Shown here: positions 24,649 to 32,945 of the stretch, in pieces | Layout: each line of letters starts with the position of its first letter | Numbering within the stretch: the stretch's first letter is position 1 | Assembly (NCBI RefSeq): GCF_008704855.1 | Contig: NZ_CP023691.1 | Coordinates: 4,650,001 to 4,714,000 of the forward strand | From: Streptomyces platensis | GTDB lineage: Bacteria > Actinomycetota > Actinomycetes > Streptomycetales > Streptomycetaceae | DNA length: 64,000 nucleotides | Reading direction: 5' to 3' | Made by a program: the position numbers and the translations under genes | Notes under the pieces: model-generated | The model's database searches: none | What the model saw: the letters and a program-made list of their open reading frames with translations, nothing else | Told to the model about the DNA's origin: nothing

Positions 24649-24708
24649 GGGCGCAGCGTAGTGCGGGTGGAGGTCCGTGCCTACTAGATGATCAACGCGT
24701 CGTGCGAG

Positions 24709-24749
24709 ACCCAACCCAAAAGGGTCAATTCGGACGGGGTGGGTTGGGT
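24709..24749 (-). terminator. Terminator of the 24804-25100 gene
   Basis: ACCCAACCC (24709-24717) and GGGTTGGGT (24741-24749) form a perfect nine-base stem with inner partial pairing, 55 bp after the stop of the gene reading leftward. Confidence 0.6.
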
Positions 24750-24803
24750 GGTGTCAGGCGGTTAAGGGCGATTTCCGGCCTGTTGGGCTGTGCGGGCCGG
24801 GTG

Positions 24804-25100
24804 TCAGTCCAGTTCGAGCACGCGGGCGTGCAGCACCTGGCGCTGCTGAAGGGCCGCGCGCACCGCGCGGTGCAGCCCGTCCTCCAGGTAGAGGTCGCCC
24901 TCCCACTTCACGACATGCGCGAAGAGGTCGCCGTAGAACGTCGAGTCCTCGGCGAGCAGCGTTTCGAGATCGAGCTGCTGCTTGGTCGTCACCAACTGGT
25001 CGAGGCGTACCGGGCGCGGGGCGACGTCCGCCCACTGGCGGGTGCTCTCCCGGCCGTGGTCCGGGTACGGCCGACCGTTTCCGATGCGCTTGAAGATCAC
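24804..25100 (-). CDS. Conserved actinobacterial protein, annotated elsewhere as VapB-like antitoxin
   Basis: 98 residues: MIFKRIGNGRPYPDHGREST, then PRPVRLDQLVTTKQQLDLET and LEDGLHRAVRAALQQRQVLH. It is highly conserved in Streptomyces in my memory and often labelled as a VapB-family antitoxin, but no toxin gene adjoins it here. The LYLEDGLHRAVRA segment is reminiscent of the ParB/sulfiredoxin-type DGxHR motif, so a ParB-like fold is an alternative. No membrane segment. The label is therefore tentative. Confidence 0.7.
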   Translation of the reverse strand: MIFKRIGNGRPYPDHGRESTRQWADVAPRPVRLDQLVTTKQQLDLETLLAEDSTFYGDLFAHVVKWEGDLYLEDGLHRAVRAALQQRQVLHARVLELD

Positions 25101-25269
25101 ACGGAAAGCCTACCGGGCGAGCGGCACCGGGCGCAGCCATGCCGCAGCAGTGCAAAAGGATCATTGGCGGCAAAGTTGGATCTTTGGGGAGTGGAGGCCC
25201 CGCGGATATGGCCGGATGCGACCCGAACGGCCTACCGCGGCGGGCCCCGGAGCGCGGGACGCCGGGGCG

Positions 25270-25893
25270 TCACCACTTGCGGGCGGCCGCCAGGCTCGAC
25301 TGCCAGTAGGTGACCCGGGCGGTGTGCGGGTCGACATGGACCGGGGCGCGGCCGTCCAGACCGACCTGGGTGGGGGTGGCCCGGGCCGACAGGGCGACGC
25401 CGAACTGGGAGATCTTTCCGCCCCTGTGGTGCGAGCCGTCCGGCCCGTGGGCGGCGGAGGTGATGATCAGGGCGTACGCGGTCCGGTTGGGCGCCAGCGA
25501 GATCACGCCCGGCGGTGCGCTGGCCCCGATTGCCGGGAGCGGGGCCCGCCGGCCGTCGCCGAAGTGCAGCAGGGGGTAGGGCTGGGCGGCGAAAGTGCAG
25601 GGCCGGTCGGAGAAGTTGGTGACCGTCAGCAGCATGCGGTGTGCCCGCCGCGGCATCGCGCCGGCCTGGAACTTGAGCATCTCGGGAGTGCAGGCGGCCC
25701 GGCCGTCCGGGCCGGTGGGCGGGGCGCCGTCGTCGTGCGAGGGCGGGACGGGAGCCGGCGACACGGCCGTGACGGAGTCCCCGGCTTTGTGGCCGGTGCC
25801 GTCGTGGCAGCCGGCGGTCAGGGCCAGGGTGGCGGTGACGAGGAGAGCTGCGGCGGCGGCCCGGCGGATGGTGGCGAGGGCGGTGATGGGCAT
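25270..25893 (-). CDS. DUF4232-type lipoprotein
   Basis: 207 residues. Lipobox LALTAGC with Cys at about residue 29 predicts a lipid-anchored outer-face protein. After a Pro/Ser linker the domain ACTPEMLKFQAGAMPRRAHR, MLLTVTNFSDRPCTFAAQPY and ISLAPNRTAYALIITSAA has the DUF4232 pattern, an immunoglobulin-like beta sandwich common in streptomycete cell-surface proteins, with two Cys likely paired. Function unknown. Divergent from the Lnt-like gene at 26121. Confidence 0.8.
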   Translation of the reverse strand: MPITALATIRRAAAAALLVTATLALTAGCHDGTGHKAGDSVTAVSPAPVPPSHDDGAPPTGPDGRAACTPEMLKFQAGAMPRRAHRMLLTVTNFSDRPCTFAAQPYPLLHFGDGRRAPLPAIGASAPPGVISLAPNRTAYALIITSAAHGPDGSHHRGGKISQFGVALSARATPTQVGLDGRAPVHVDPHTARVTYWQSSLAAARKW

Positions 25894-26120
25894 AGGTGCT
25901 CCCCGGACGGTGGCGTGTATACGACCTTCGGCGCGGGTGCTGGCGATCGACTAACGCATGGCTAACGCCTACGGCGCTGCCCCCGGCGGGGTGTCCGCCG
26001 CCCTTGGGACCTGACGAAAGTCGGGGGTCGTCCCTGCCGAACGGCAGCGGTGACGAGGGGGCCACCGCCCCTAGCGTCCCGGTACGCGGCAAGCGAGGCG
26101 TACGGGGAGAGGAGAGCGGT

Positions 26121-27743
26121 GTGCTCGGCATACGGGAGCGCGGGAGAGCGGGAGCGCGTGGAGGGGGCGGGGAGGCCCCGGGGAGGGGGCCGGAAAAGAG
26201 GGCGCGGACGGCGCGGGACCGGCCGGCCGGGCGGTGGCTGTGGGGAGTGGGCACCGCGCTGCTGCTGCTCGCCGTGCACAGCAACTGGCATCTCGCGGCG
26301 GCCGCCTGGCTGTTTCCGGTCTTTCTGCTGCGCTACGCCCGGCTGCGGCCGGCCCGGCACGGGCTGCCGCGGGTCGGATACGCGCTGGGGCTGGCCCAGT
26401 TGGTGTGGCTGATCTCGACCGGGATGGTGTTCGTGCCGTCCGTGGTGGCGGTGTTCGCGGTGCTCGCCCTGGTGCAGACACTGCCGTTCGCCGCCGACCG
26501 GCTGGTCGCGGCGCGCGCCGGCTCGGTGTGCTCGACGCTGGTCTTTCCGGTGGTGCTGGTCTGCGGGGAGTATCTCTTCACGCGGCTCGCCGGCTTCGGC
26601 GACTACGGGGCGCTCGGCTTCACCCAGCACGCCTTTCTGCCGCTGGTCCAACTCGCCTCCGTCACCGGTGTGTACGGCGTCAGCTTCGTGGTGGCGTGGA
26701 CGGCCTCGGTCGCGCACTGGGCATGGCAGCGCGGTTTCCGGTGGCCGGAGATCCGGCGCGGCGCGGTGGTGTGGGCCGGGGTGCTGGCGCTGGTGCTGGG
26801 CGCCGGTGGCGTACGGCTGGTGTACTGCGCGCCGACGACGGAGACCGTACGGGTCGCGGGCATCAGCGCCGGCCGCGCCGCGGAACGGGCCACCGAACGG
26901 GCGCTGCACACGGCCGGGGAGGAGCTGTGGCGGCCGCGGAATCTGGTGCGGGCCGATCCGCGACGGGTGCGTGCCGCGCTGGCGCCGGTGACCGACGATC
27001 TGGTGGCGGCCACCGACCGGGAGGCGCGGGCCGGTGCGCGGATCGTGGTGTGGCCGGAGACCCAGGCCCGGGTGCTCGCGAACGACCGGCAGCGGCTGCT
27101 CGGCCGGGTCGCCGGGATCGCCCGCAAGCGCCAGGTCTACGTCAACACCGCCTTCGCCCTGCACATCCCGCGGCCGCCCTATGTGCGTAATGTCGCCGCC
27201 CTGGTGACACCGGAGGGGAAGGTCGCCTGGACCTACGACAAGACGCACCCCACCCCGATGGAGCCGATGACGCCCGGCGAGGGGGCGGTACCCGTCACCG
27301 GCTCGCCGTACGGGCGGCTGGCGACGGTGATCTGTTACGACGCCGACTTCCCCGGGCTGATGCGGCGGGCGGCGGACCAGGGCACCGCACTGATCATGGT
27401 GCCCGCCAACGACTGGGCGGGCTTCGAGTCGCTGCACGCGCAGCGGGCCGTCTTCCGGTCCGTCGAGTACGGCTACGCCATGGTCCGGCAGTCCGTGCAC
27501 GGTGTCGCCACCGCGATGGACCACCAGGGCCGCATCCGCGGACTCGCGGACTACTTCACCGCGGACCGGCAGACACTGGTCGCCGAGGTGCCGGTGCAGC
27601 CGCGGACGGAGACCCTCTACAGCCGGACCGGTGATCTGTTCGCGCTGCTGTGCACCGGCGGAACGCTGCTGGTGGCAGCGCTCGGGGTGCGGGGGCGGCG
27701 GGCCCGTGCCGGTGCTCCGGGGGCCGGTGGCGAGCGTCCGTAA
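26121..27743 (+). CDS. Apolipoprotein N-acyltransferase-like membrane nitrilase
   Basis: 540 residues from GTG 26121, preceded by GGGGAGAGGAG; the frame is open further upstream without a ribosome site. Five or six spans fill residues 35-245, then a carbon-nitrogen hydrolase domain with full triad: Glu in RIVVWPETQARV (about 312), Lys in VAWTYDKTHPTPME (about 373) and Cys in LATVICYDADFPGL (405). Lnt adds the third acyl chain to lipoproteins. Here the loop after the Lys differs from the usual YDKxHLVPFGE, and the spans are fewer, so a related but distinct acyl transfer is possible. Neighbouring lipoprotein genes fit such a role. Confidence 0.78.
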   Translation: MLGIRERGRAGARGGGGEAPGRGPEKRARTARDRPAGRWLWGVGTALLLLAVHSNWHLAAAAWLFPVFLLRYARLRPARHGLPRVGYALGLAQLVWLISTGMVFVPSVVAVFAVLALVQTLPFAADRLVAARAGSVCSTLVFPVVLVCGEYLFTRLAGFGDYGALGFTQHAFLPLVQLASVTGVYGVSFVVAWTASVAHWAWQRGFRWPEIRRGAVVWAGVLALVLGAGGVRLVYCAPTTETVRVAGISAGRAAERATERALHTAGEELWRPRNLVRADPRRVRAALAPVTDDLVAATDREARAGARIVVWPETQARVLANDRQRLLGRVAGIARKRQVYVNTAFALHIPRPPYVRNVAALVTPEGKVAWTYDKTHPTPMEPMTPGEGAVPVTGSPYGRLATVICYDADFPGLMRRAADQGTALIMVPANDWAGFESLHAQRAVFRSVEYGYAMVRQSVHGVATAMDHQGRIRGLADYFTADRQTLVAEVPVQPRTETLYSRTGDLFALLCTGGTLLVAALGVRGRRARAGAPGAGGERP

Positions 27744-27748
27744 CATCC

Positions 27749-28414
27749 TCAACTCGCGGACGCGGTAGGGGAGGTGCTCCGGCCGCCGCCTTCCGGGGTC
27801 GGGGTGGGTGACGGGGGTGTGGAGGGCGGCGGGCTGGTCCCGGAGGGCCGGCCGTCCGGGCGGCCGGACGGCCGGGCCGTGGCGGGGGCCGTCGGGGCAT
27901 CCCGCGGCGGCCGGGAGGGGGACGGCGAGCCGGAGGGGGCGGGGGGCCGGTGGCCGCCCGTCCGCGACGCGCTCGGCGACGGCGTGTTGCTCGGTTCCGT
28001 AGGCGTCGGGTCCGGTGACGGGTCGACGGAGTGCGGCGGCCGGGCAGGCAGCGGCCGGTCCGGCGGGCCGTCGGGGGCGGTCGCCAGATAGCCGAGCGCG
28101 ACGGCGGCGGCCGCGGCGGCCGCCGCCAGCGGCAGCCCGAAACGGCGCAGCCAGGGCCGCCGCGGACCGAGCAGCCGAACGCGGCGCGGTGCGGGCCGCG
28201 GGGGCGCGGCGGGCCGCAGATCCCGGATACCGATGCTCTCGGCGCGGGCCGCGAAGGCCCGCCGCAGCCGGTCCTCCACGGGGCGCCCGGACGCCGTGCC
28301 GCCGAGGCCGGGGCCGGGACCGGGGCCGCCGGGCCCGACACCGCCCCCGCCGTCTCCCGGGCGGTCCTCCGGGGCGTCTCCGGTGCGGCCGTATCCCGTG
28401 CCGGGGCCGTTCAT
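27749..28414 (-). CDS. Single-span membrane protein co-transcribed with ECF sigma factor
   Basis: 221 residues, ATG overlapping the sigma stop (ATGA at 28411-28414). Gly-rich start, then an Arg-rich helix (VEDRLRRAFAARAESIGIRD), one span (RFGLPLAAAAAAAAVALGYL, about residues 92-111), then a 100-residue Pro/Ser/Thr-rich tail that would lie outside. Position and layout are those of an anti-sigma factor or regulator paired with the sigma gene, although no zinc-binding anti-sigma motif (HxxxCxxC) is visible. The gene ends five bases from the convergent Lnt-like gene. Confidence 0.65.
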   Translation of the reverse strand: MNGPGTGYGRTGDAPEDRPGDGGGGVGPGGPGPGPGLGGTASGRPVEDRLRRAFAARAESIGIRDLRPAAPPRPAPRRVRLLGPRRPWLRRFGLPLAAAAAAAAVALGYLATAPDGPPDRPLPARPPHSVDPSPDPTPTEPSNTPSPSASRTGGHRPPAPSGSPSPSRPPRDAPTAPATARPSGRPDGRPSGTSPPPSTPPSPTPTPEGGGRSTSPTASAS

Positions 28415-29112
28415 GACCGCGCCTCCAAGATCTTCTCCAGCGAGTCCAGGGCGCGGCTGGCGAGGGACTTCACCGCGCCGCGGCTGATGCCCAGTGTCGT
28501 CGCGATCTGCGCCTCCGTCAGATCACCCCAGTAGCGCAGCACGAGCACCTCCCGGCGGCGGGCGGTCAGCCCGCTCAGCGCGGCGAACACCTCCCGGTGC
28601 TCCTCGTCCAGCACGATCCGCTCCTCGGCGGACGGTGCGTCCGCCTCGTACGGCGGGGTGTAGTTGCGCGCGGTCCGCCGGCGCCGCAGCACCGAACGGG
28701 CCGCGTTGACCACCGCGGTACGCAGATAGGCGAGGGCGTTGTCGACCTCGTCGAGCTGTTCGCCGTGCCGCTTGTAGAGCGCGGCGAACGCGTCCTGGAC
28801 GACGTCCTCCGCGGTGGCGCGGTCGTCGACGAGCAGCACGGCCAGCCGGACCATGGTCAGCCGGTGGGCGTGGTACAGCTCGCTGATCGTGGGCGCGGGT
28901 TCGGGCGGTGCGGCGCCCCCGCCGTCCGGCAACCGGGGCCGGGAGCCAGCGGGTTGGCCGTACGCGGCAGGCGCAGGCGCAGGGCTCGGGCGCGGTGTCT
29001 CGCGGTGGGCGGCCGTCGCACGGGCGGTGCGCAGCAGCCACCGCCACAGGGCAGGCCGGCGCCCCGGCAGGGCGAACCGTACCGGGGCGTGCGGGGCGGC
29101 GGAGTACTCCAT
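28411..29112 (-). CDS. ECF-type RNA polymerase sigma factor
   Basis: 233 residues from ATG 29112, with GAAGGAAG directly upstream. Region 2 (residues 75-140): ISELYHAHRLTMVRLAVLLV, DDRATAEDVVQDAFAALYKR. Region 4 (residues 175-230): LSGLTARRREVLVLRYWGDL, TEAQIATTLGISRGAVKSLA. Most similar to the SigE-like actinobacterial ECF group. The first 70 residues are Pro/Ala-rich and outside the fold, so a later start is possible. The LAXTG protein gene lies 31 bp upstream and the membrane protein overlaps downstream, so a three-gene cell-surface-sensing operon is likely. Confidence 0.88.
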   Translation of the reverse strand: MEYSAAPHAPVRFALPGRRPALWRWLLRTARATAAHRETPRPSPAPAPAAYGQPAGSRPRLPDGGGAAPPEPAPTISELYHAHRLTMVRLAVLLVDDRATAEDVVQDAFAALYKRHGEQLDEVDNALAYLRTAVVNAARSVLRRRRTARNYTPPYEADAPSAEERIVLDEEHREVFAALSGLTARRREVLVLRYWGDLTEAQIATTLGISRGAVKSLASRALDSLEKILEARS

Positions 29113-29143
29113 CGCTTCCTTCGGCGGGGCCTGGTGCGGTGGT

Positions 29144-29656
29144 TCAGCCGCGCCGGCGGCGGACCGCGTAGACGGTGCCGCCGCCCGCGGCGATCAGGGC
29201 CGCGGCGGCGCCGCCGAGCGCCATGGTCGTCGTGTCGGAGGCGCCGGTGCGCGCGAGTTCCTTCCCGCCTCCCTGCCCGTTGGCGGGGGTGGGCTCGCCG
29301 GGGGAGGACGGCTCGGCGCCGGGGTGCGGCGGGGTCTGGCTCGGCCGCGGCGGCTCGGTGGGGCTCTCGGAGGGCCGCGGGGTGCCGGGGGAGGGCGGGG
29401 CCGTGGGCGGGGCGCTGGGTTCCGGGGTGACGCTGGTGCCGGGCGTGGGCCGCGCACTGCTGTCGGACGGCGGCGAGGACGGGGACGCCTGGGACGGGCG
29501 CGGGGACGCGTGGTTCTCGGCGTGCGCGGTGCCGGCCGACAGCGCGGCCAGCGCGAGCGCCGCGACCACTCCGGCGCCGGCCGCACCGCGCAGACGGGGG
29601 CGGGCGGCGGACGGCCGGGCGGCGGAGGGGGTGCGGACGGTACGGGTGGACTTCAC
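29144..29656 (-). CDS. Cell-wall surface protein with LAXTG sortase signal
   Basis: 170 residues from GTG 29656 (GGAG nine bases upstream; the frame extends to 29707). A signal peptide (GAAGAGVVAALALAALSAGT, cleavage after AHA) is followed by about 95 residues rich in Pro, Ser, Thr and Glu, then KELARTGASDTTTMALGG, a span and a final RRRRG. LARTG is the LAXTG form recognised by class E sortases of Streptomyces, so the protein should be linked to peptidoglycan as a stalk without any folded domain. No sortase gene is in the window. Upstream of the ECF sigma gene by 31 bp, same direction. Confidence 0.8.
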   Translation of the reverse strand: MKSTRTVRTPSAARPSAARPRLRGAAGAGVVAALALAALSAGTAHAENHASPRPSQASPSSPPSDSSARPTPGTSVTPEPSAPPTAPPSPGTPRPSESPTEPPRPSQTPPHPGAEPSSPGEPTPANGQGGGKELARTGASDTTTMALGGAAAALIAAGGGTVYAVRRRRG

Positions 29657-29813
29657 GGTCGGCTGCTCCACGTTCTTCGACGGGGCGGCGCCGGATGGCG
29701 CCCTCACCCCTGACGACGTGCGGCGGGGGCCGGGGTTGCCGGGCGGTGCGAAAAAACTTCCGCCGGGCCCGCACCCGCCCGCCGGCGGGCCGCTCCCCGC
29801 CCGCCGCCGGGCC

Positions 29814-30050
29814 TCAGCCCACGCTCTGGAGCAGCTTCTCCACGGCCTTGACCCGGTCGCCCAGCTCGGCCAACTGCGCGCTCATGGTCTCCTGCTGGGC
29901 GGTGACCCGCTCCGCGAGCCCGCGGTACTCGGCGAGCGCCGCGGCGTCCGCGCGATGCCGCTGGAGCTTGAAGTACGACGCCACGATCGTGGTGACCGAG
30001 GCAAAAATGATCACCAGGACGGCGATCGGGATGATGATGCTGCCGTTCAT
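29814..30050 (-). CDS. Small membrane protein with coiled coil
   Basis: 78 residues. The start ATG overlaps the stop of the upstream regulator (ATGA). Residues 3-25 are one span (SIIIPIAVLVIIFASVTTIV), followed by a basic turn and a long heptad-rich helix (YRGLAERVTAQQETMSAQLA, ELGDRVKAVEKLLQ) that should form a coiled coil inside the cell. This small protein with a winged-helix regulator next to an MMPL transporter recurs in Streptomyces. It may be an adaptor of envelope stress, but the function is not shown. Confidence 0.75.
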   Translation of the reverse strand: MNGSIIIPIAVLVIIFASVTTIVASYFKLQRHRADAAALAEYRGLAERVTAQQETMSAQLAELGDRVKAVEKLLQSVG

Positions 30051-30433
30051 GTACGCGTCCCCCTAGGGTCGTTCGGTCCCTTCGCGGCCGGCGGCTGCAC
30101 CGCGCCGCCCGTGTCCCCGGTCTCTTCGGGCGGCGCCGCGGACCGGTCCTCCTGGAGGGCGGCGAGGACGGTGGCCACGTTCAGCTTCAGCTCGAACGGC
30201 GCCAGTTCGAAGTATTTCAGCGCCTTGCCGTCCTCGGACAGCTCCAGCCGGCCGACCACCAGTCCGGCCTTTTCCAGCCGGTCCAGGTGCATATAGAGCA
30301 GCGGCCGGGACATCTCCAGCCGGCGGGCCAGCTCGCTGACGTACAGCCGCCCGTCGGCGAGTTCGCCGATCACCCGCAGCCGCTGCGCATGACCCACGGC
30401 GGACAGCAGGGCCAGCAGCTGCTCGCTGTTCAT
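30047..30433 (-). CDS. ArsR-type winged-helix regulator
   Basis: 128 residues: LLALLSAVGHAQRLRVIGEL, ADGRLYVSELARRLEMSRPL, and LLYMHLDRLEKAGLVVGRLE make a complete ArsR/HTH_20 domain, then a strand pair GKALKYFELAPFELKLNVAT. There are no metal-binding cysteines, so it is not a metal sensor of the classical kind. It heads a two-gene unit with the coiled-coil membrane protein and diverges from the MMPL transporter at 30621, which it probably controls. The last 35 residues are Pro/Gly/Glu-rich. Confidence 0.85.
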   Translation of the reverse strand: MNSEQLLALLSAVGHAQRLRVIGELADGRLYVSELARRLEMSRPLLYMHLDRLEKAGLVVGRLELSEDGKALKYFELAPFELKLNVATVLAALQEDRSAAPPEETGDTGGAVQPPAAKGPNDPRGTRT

Positions 30434-30536
30434 GGCCCACCTTCTTGCTGTTCCGGACGTGTGTCAGCGGAGGTTTTCGTATGCCACGACGGACTGTCAA
30501 ACAGCCCGGCGCCCTCCGGCCACCACAATTTTACGG

Positions 30537-30565
30537 TTGACGCTCTGATGTGACACCTGTAATTC
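30537..30565 (+). promoter_or_regulatory. Candidate promoter of the MMPL transporter gene
   Basis: TTGACG (30537-30542), 17 bases, TAATTC (30560-30565), in an unusually AT-rich stretch of the 187-bp divergent region. The -10 box is weak. Nearby TGTCAAACA and TGTGACACCTG are partial inverted repeats that could bind the ArsR-type protein. Confidence 0.4.
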
Positions 30566-30620
30566 TCGACTTACATGCGTACCAGTGGGGGCGCGACGCG
30601 ATGCCGAAGGGGCGGGGCAA

Positions 30621-32864
30621 GTGAACGTGGCGGTACGAACGCGGCCGTGGGAGCCGCAGTCGAGAGAAAAACGGCCGGTCACGGTGCGGTTGGCGGTCTG
30701 GAGCGCACGGCATCCCTGGCGCGCGCTGGCCGGCTGGCTGGCGTTCGTGGTGCTGTGCCTGGGGGTGGGCCTGGCGATGGGCACCCACAAGGCCACCGGC
30801 GAGGACTACCGCGTCGGTGAGGCGGGCCGCGCCGAGACGCTGGCCGCCGAGGCCCGGCTGGACCGGGAGCCGGTCGAACAGGTGCTGATCTCCGCCCGGT
30901 CCGGCCCGCTGGAGCGGACCGCCGCCGACGCGGCCGTCCGCGACCTCACCGCCAGGATGCGGAAGCTGCCCGAGGTGGCGCGGGTCGAGCCCCCGGTCCG
31001 TTCGGCCGACGGGGGTTCGCTGCGGGTCGCGGTGGTCATGAAGGGCGCGGAGGCGGACGCCAAGGACCATGTGGCGCCGCTCGCCGCGCGGACCGCGGCG
31101 GTCCAGCGCAGCCACCCGGAACTACGGGTGGCGGAGACCGGCAGCCCGTCGGTCAGCGTCGGCGTCGACACCCAGCGCAGCCAGGACCTGGCGCTCTCCG
31201 AGGCCCTCGCGCTGCCCGTCACACTGCTGACGCTGCTGGTCGTCTTCGGGTCCGCGCTGATGGCGGCGGTGCCGCTGCTGCTCGCGCTGACCTCGATCGC
31301 GGCCGCCATGGGCCTGTCGATGGTGGTCTCGCACCTCCAGCCGGACGCCGGGGTGGGCGCCAACATCATCCTGCTGATCGGCATGGCCGTCGGCGTCGAC
31401 TACACGCTCTTCTACCTCAAGCGCGAACGGGAGGAACGGGCCCGCGCGGGCGGCCGGCTCGGCGCCGAGGCGCTGGTGGAACTGGCCGCCGCCACCGCCG
31501 GCCGGGCGATCGTCGTCTCCGGCCTCGCGGTGATCGTCTCCACCGCCACTCTGTACCTGGCCACCGACGTGGTCTTCTCCTCGCTCGCGACCAGCACCGT
31601 CATCGTCGTCCTGGCCGCGGTCCTCAGCTCGCTGACGGCGCTGCCCGCACTGCTGGTCAAGATCGCCCAACGCGCCGAACGCCGCGCGGACCGCCGTGCG
31701 CGGCGGACCGGCCGCCGCCCGGCACCGCGGGAGCGCGCGGAGGGCACCGGCCGCCTCTGGCGCGCCCTGCTGCGTCCGGCGACCGAGCACCCGGCCCGCA
31801 CCCTGTCGGTGTCCGTCCTGCTGATGCTGGCGCTCGCGGCACCCGCACTGGGCATGCAGCTGCGCGTCCTCAACAAGGACAGCCACTCCCGCGAGATCCC
31901 CGCCCTCCAGACCTACGACCGGCTCACCACGGCCTTCCCCGAGCTGCGCGTCCAGCATCAGATCGTGGTCCGGGCCCCCGCCGCGGAATCCTCCGAAGTG
32001 GCGGCAGCGCTACGGCAGTTGAGCGCGCGGGCGCAGTCCGATCCGCTCTACGCCAAGGGCGTCACCCCGCTCGTGAAGACCTCGCGGGACCACCGCACCA
32101 CCACCATGGAGCTGTCGACGCCGCACAAGGTCAGCTCCCCCGAGGCGATCACCTCCCTCGACCGCCTCCGCCGGGACTATCTGCCGGACACCGTGGGCGC
32201 GGTGCCCGGGGCGGAGTTCGCGGTCAGCGGCGATGTCGCCCACGACACCGACTACCTCGCCCACCAGGACGGCAAGCTGCCCCTGGTCATCGGCGCCCTG
32301 CTGCTCTTGACCTTCCTCATGACCACGCTGGTCTTCCGCTCCGTCGTCATCGGTCTGCTCGGGGTCGCGCTCAATCTGCTCTCCGCGGCCGCGGCGTTCG
32401 GGCTGGTCGTGGTCTTCTTCCAGCACGGCCTGGCCAGCACCCTGTTCGGGTTCGACACCGCGGCGACCAGCGCCATCGGCTCCCGCGTACCGCTGTTCCT
32501 GTTCGTGATCCTCTTCGGCCTGTCGATGGACTACCAGATCTTCGTCGTCAGCCGGATACGGGAGGCGGCGCTGCGCGGGGTGCCGACCCGGGAGGCGGTG
32601 CTGCACGGCGTGGGGGCCTCCGCCAAGGTCGTCACCAGCGCGGCGGCGGTCATGGTGACGGTCTTCGCGGCCTTCATGTTCCTGCACCTCGCGGAGATGA
32701 AGCAGATCGGCTTCAGCCTCGCGGTGGCCGTCCTGCTGGACGCCTTCGTCATCCGGGTCGTGATCCTGCCGTCGGCGCTGACCCTCCTGGGGCGGGCCAG
32801 TTGGTGGCCGTCCCGGACGATGCGGCGGGCGCAGGAGGCGGTGCCGGTGCGGGGGGTGTCGTAG
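30621..32864 (+). CDS. MMPL/RND family transporter
   Basis: 747 residues from GTG 30621. Span 1 at residues 30-50; a periplasmic-side domain; five spans between residues 190 and 360 with the MMPL signature INIILLIGMAVGVDYTLFYL (here ANIILLIGMAVGVDYTLFYL); a second outside domain; five more spans with VILFGLSMDYQIFVVSRIRE, the duplicated signature with its Asp-Tyr pair. This is the SCO-type MMPL architecture used to export lipids, siderophores or polyketides by proton motive force. No lipid synthesis gene is adjacent. Likely controlled by the divergent ArsR-type regulator. Confidence 0.9.
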   Translation: MNVAVRTRPWEPQSREKRPVTVRLAVWSARHPWRALAGWLAFVVLCLGVGLAMGTHKATGEDYRVGEAGRAETLAAEARLDREPVEQVLISARSGPLERTAADAAVRDLTARMRKLPEVARVEPPVRSADGGSLRVAVVMKGAEADAKDHVAPLAARTAAVQRSHPELRVAETGSPSVSVGVDTQRSQDLALSEALALPVTLLTLLVVFGSALMAAVPLLLALTSIAAAMGLSMVVSHLQPDAGVGANIILLIGMAVGVDYTLFYLKREREERARAGGRLGAEALVELAAATAGRAIVVSGLAVIVSTATLYLATDVVFSSLATSTVIVVLAAVLSSLTALPALLVKIAQRAERRADRRARRTGRRPAPRERAEGTGRLWRALLRPATEHPARTLSVSVLLMLALAAPALGMQLRVLNKDSHSREIPALQTYDRLTTAFPELRVQHQIVVRAPAAESSEVAAALRQLSARAQSDPLYAKGVTPLVKTSRDHRTTTMELSTPHKVSSPEAITSLDRLRRDYLPDTVGAVPGAEFAVSGDVAHDTDYLAHQDGKLPLVIGALLLLTFLMTTLVFRSVVIGLLGVALNLLSAAAAFGLVVVFFQHGLASTLFGFDTAATSAIGSRVPLFLFVILFGLSMDYQIFVVSRIREAALRGVPTREAVLHGVGASAKVVTSAAAVMVTVFAAFMFLHLAEMKQIGFSLAVAVLLDAFVIRVVILPSALTLLGRASWWPSRTMRRAQEAVPVRGVS

Positions 32865-32945
32865 CCGGGGGCGTAGCCGGGCGGTGCCGTGGCCCGGGTG
32901 GTGCTCGTGCGCGCGGTGCCGTGGTCGGGCCGGGACTCGGCCGCG

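Noticed and set aside
24684..24695. CTAGATGATCA identical to the IS982 left end
   Set aside because: Only 11 bases match and the TTCCAAGGGG part is missing; probably chance, no second end nearby.
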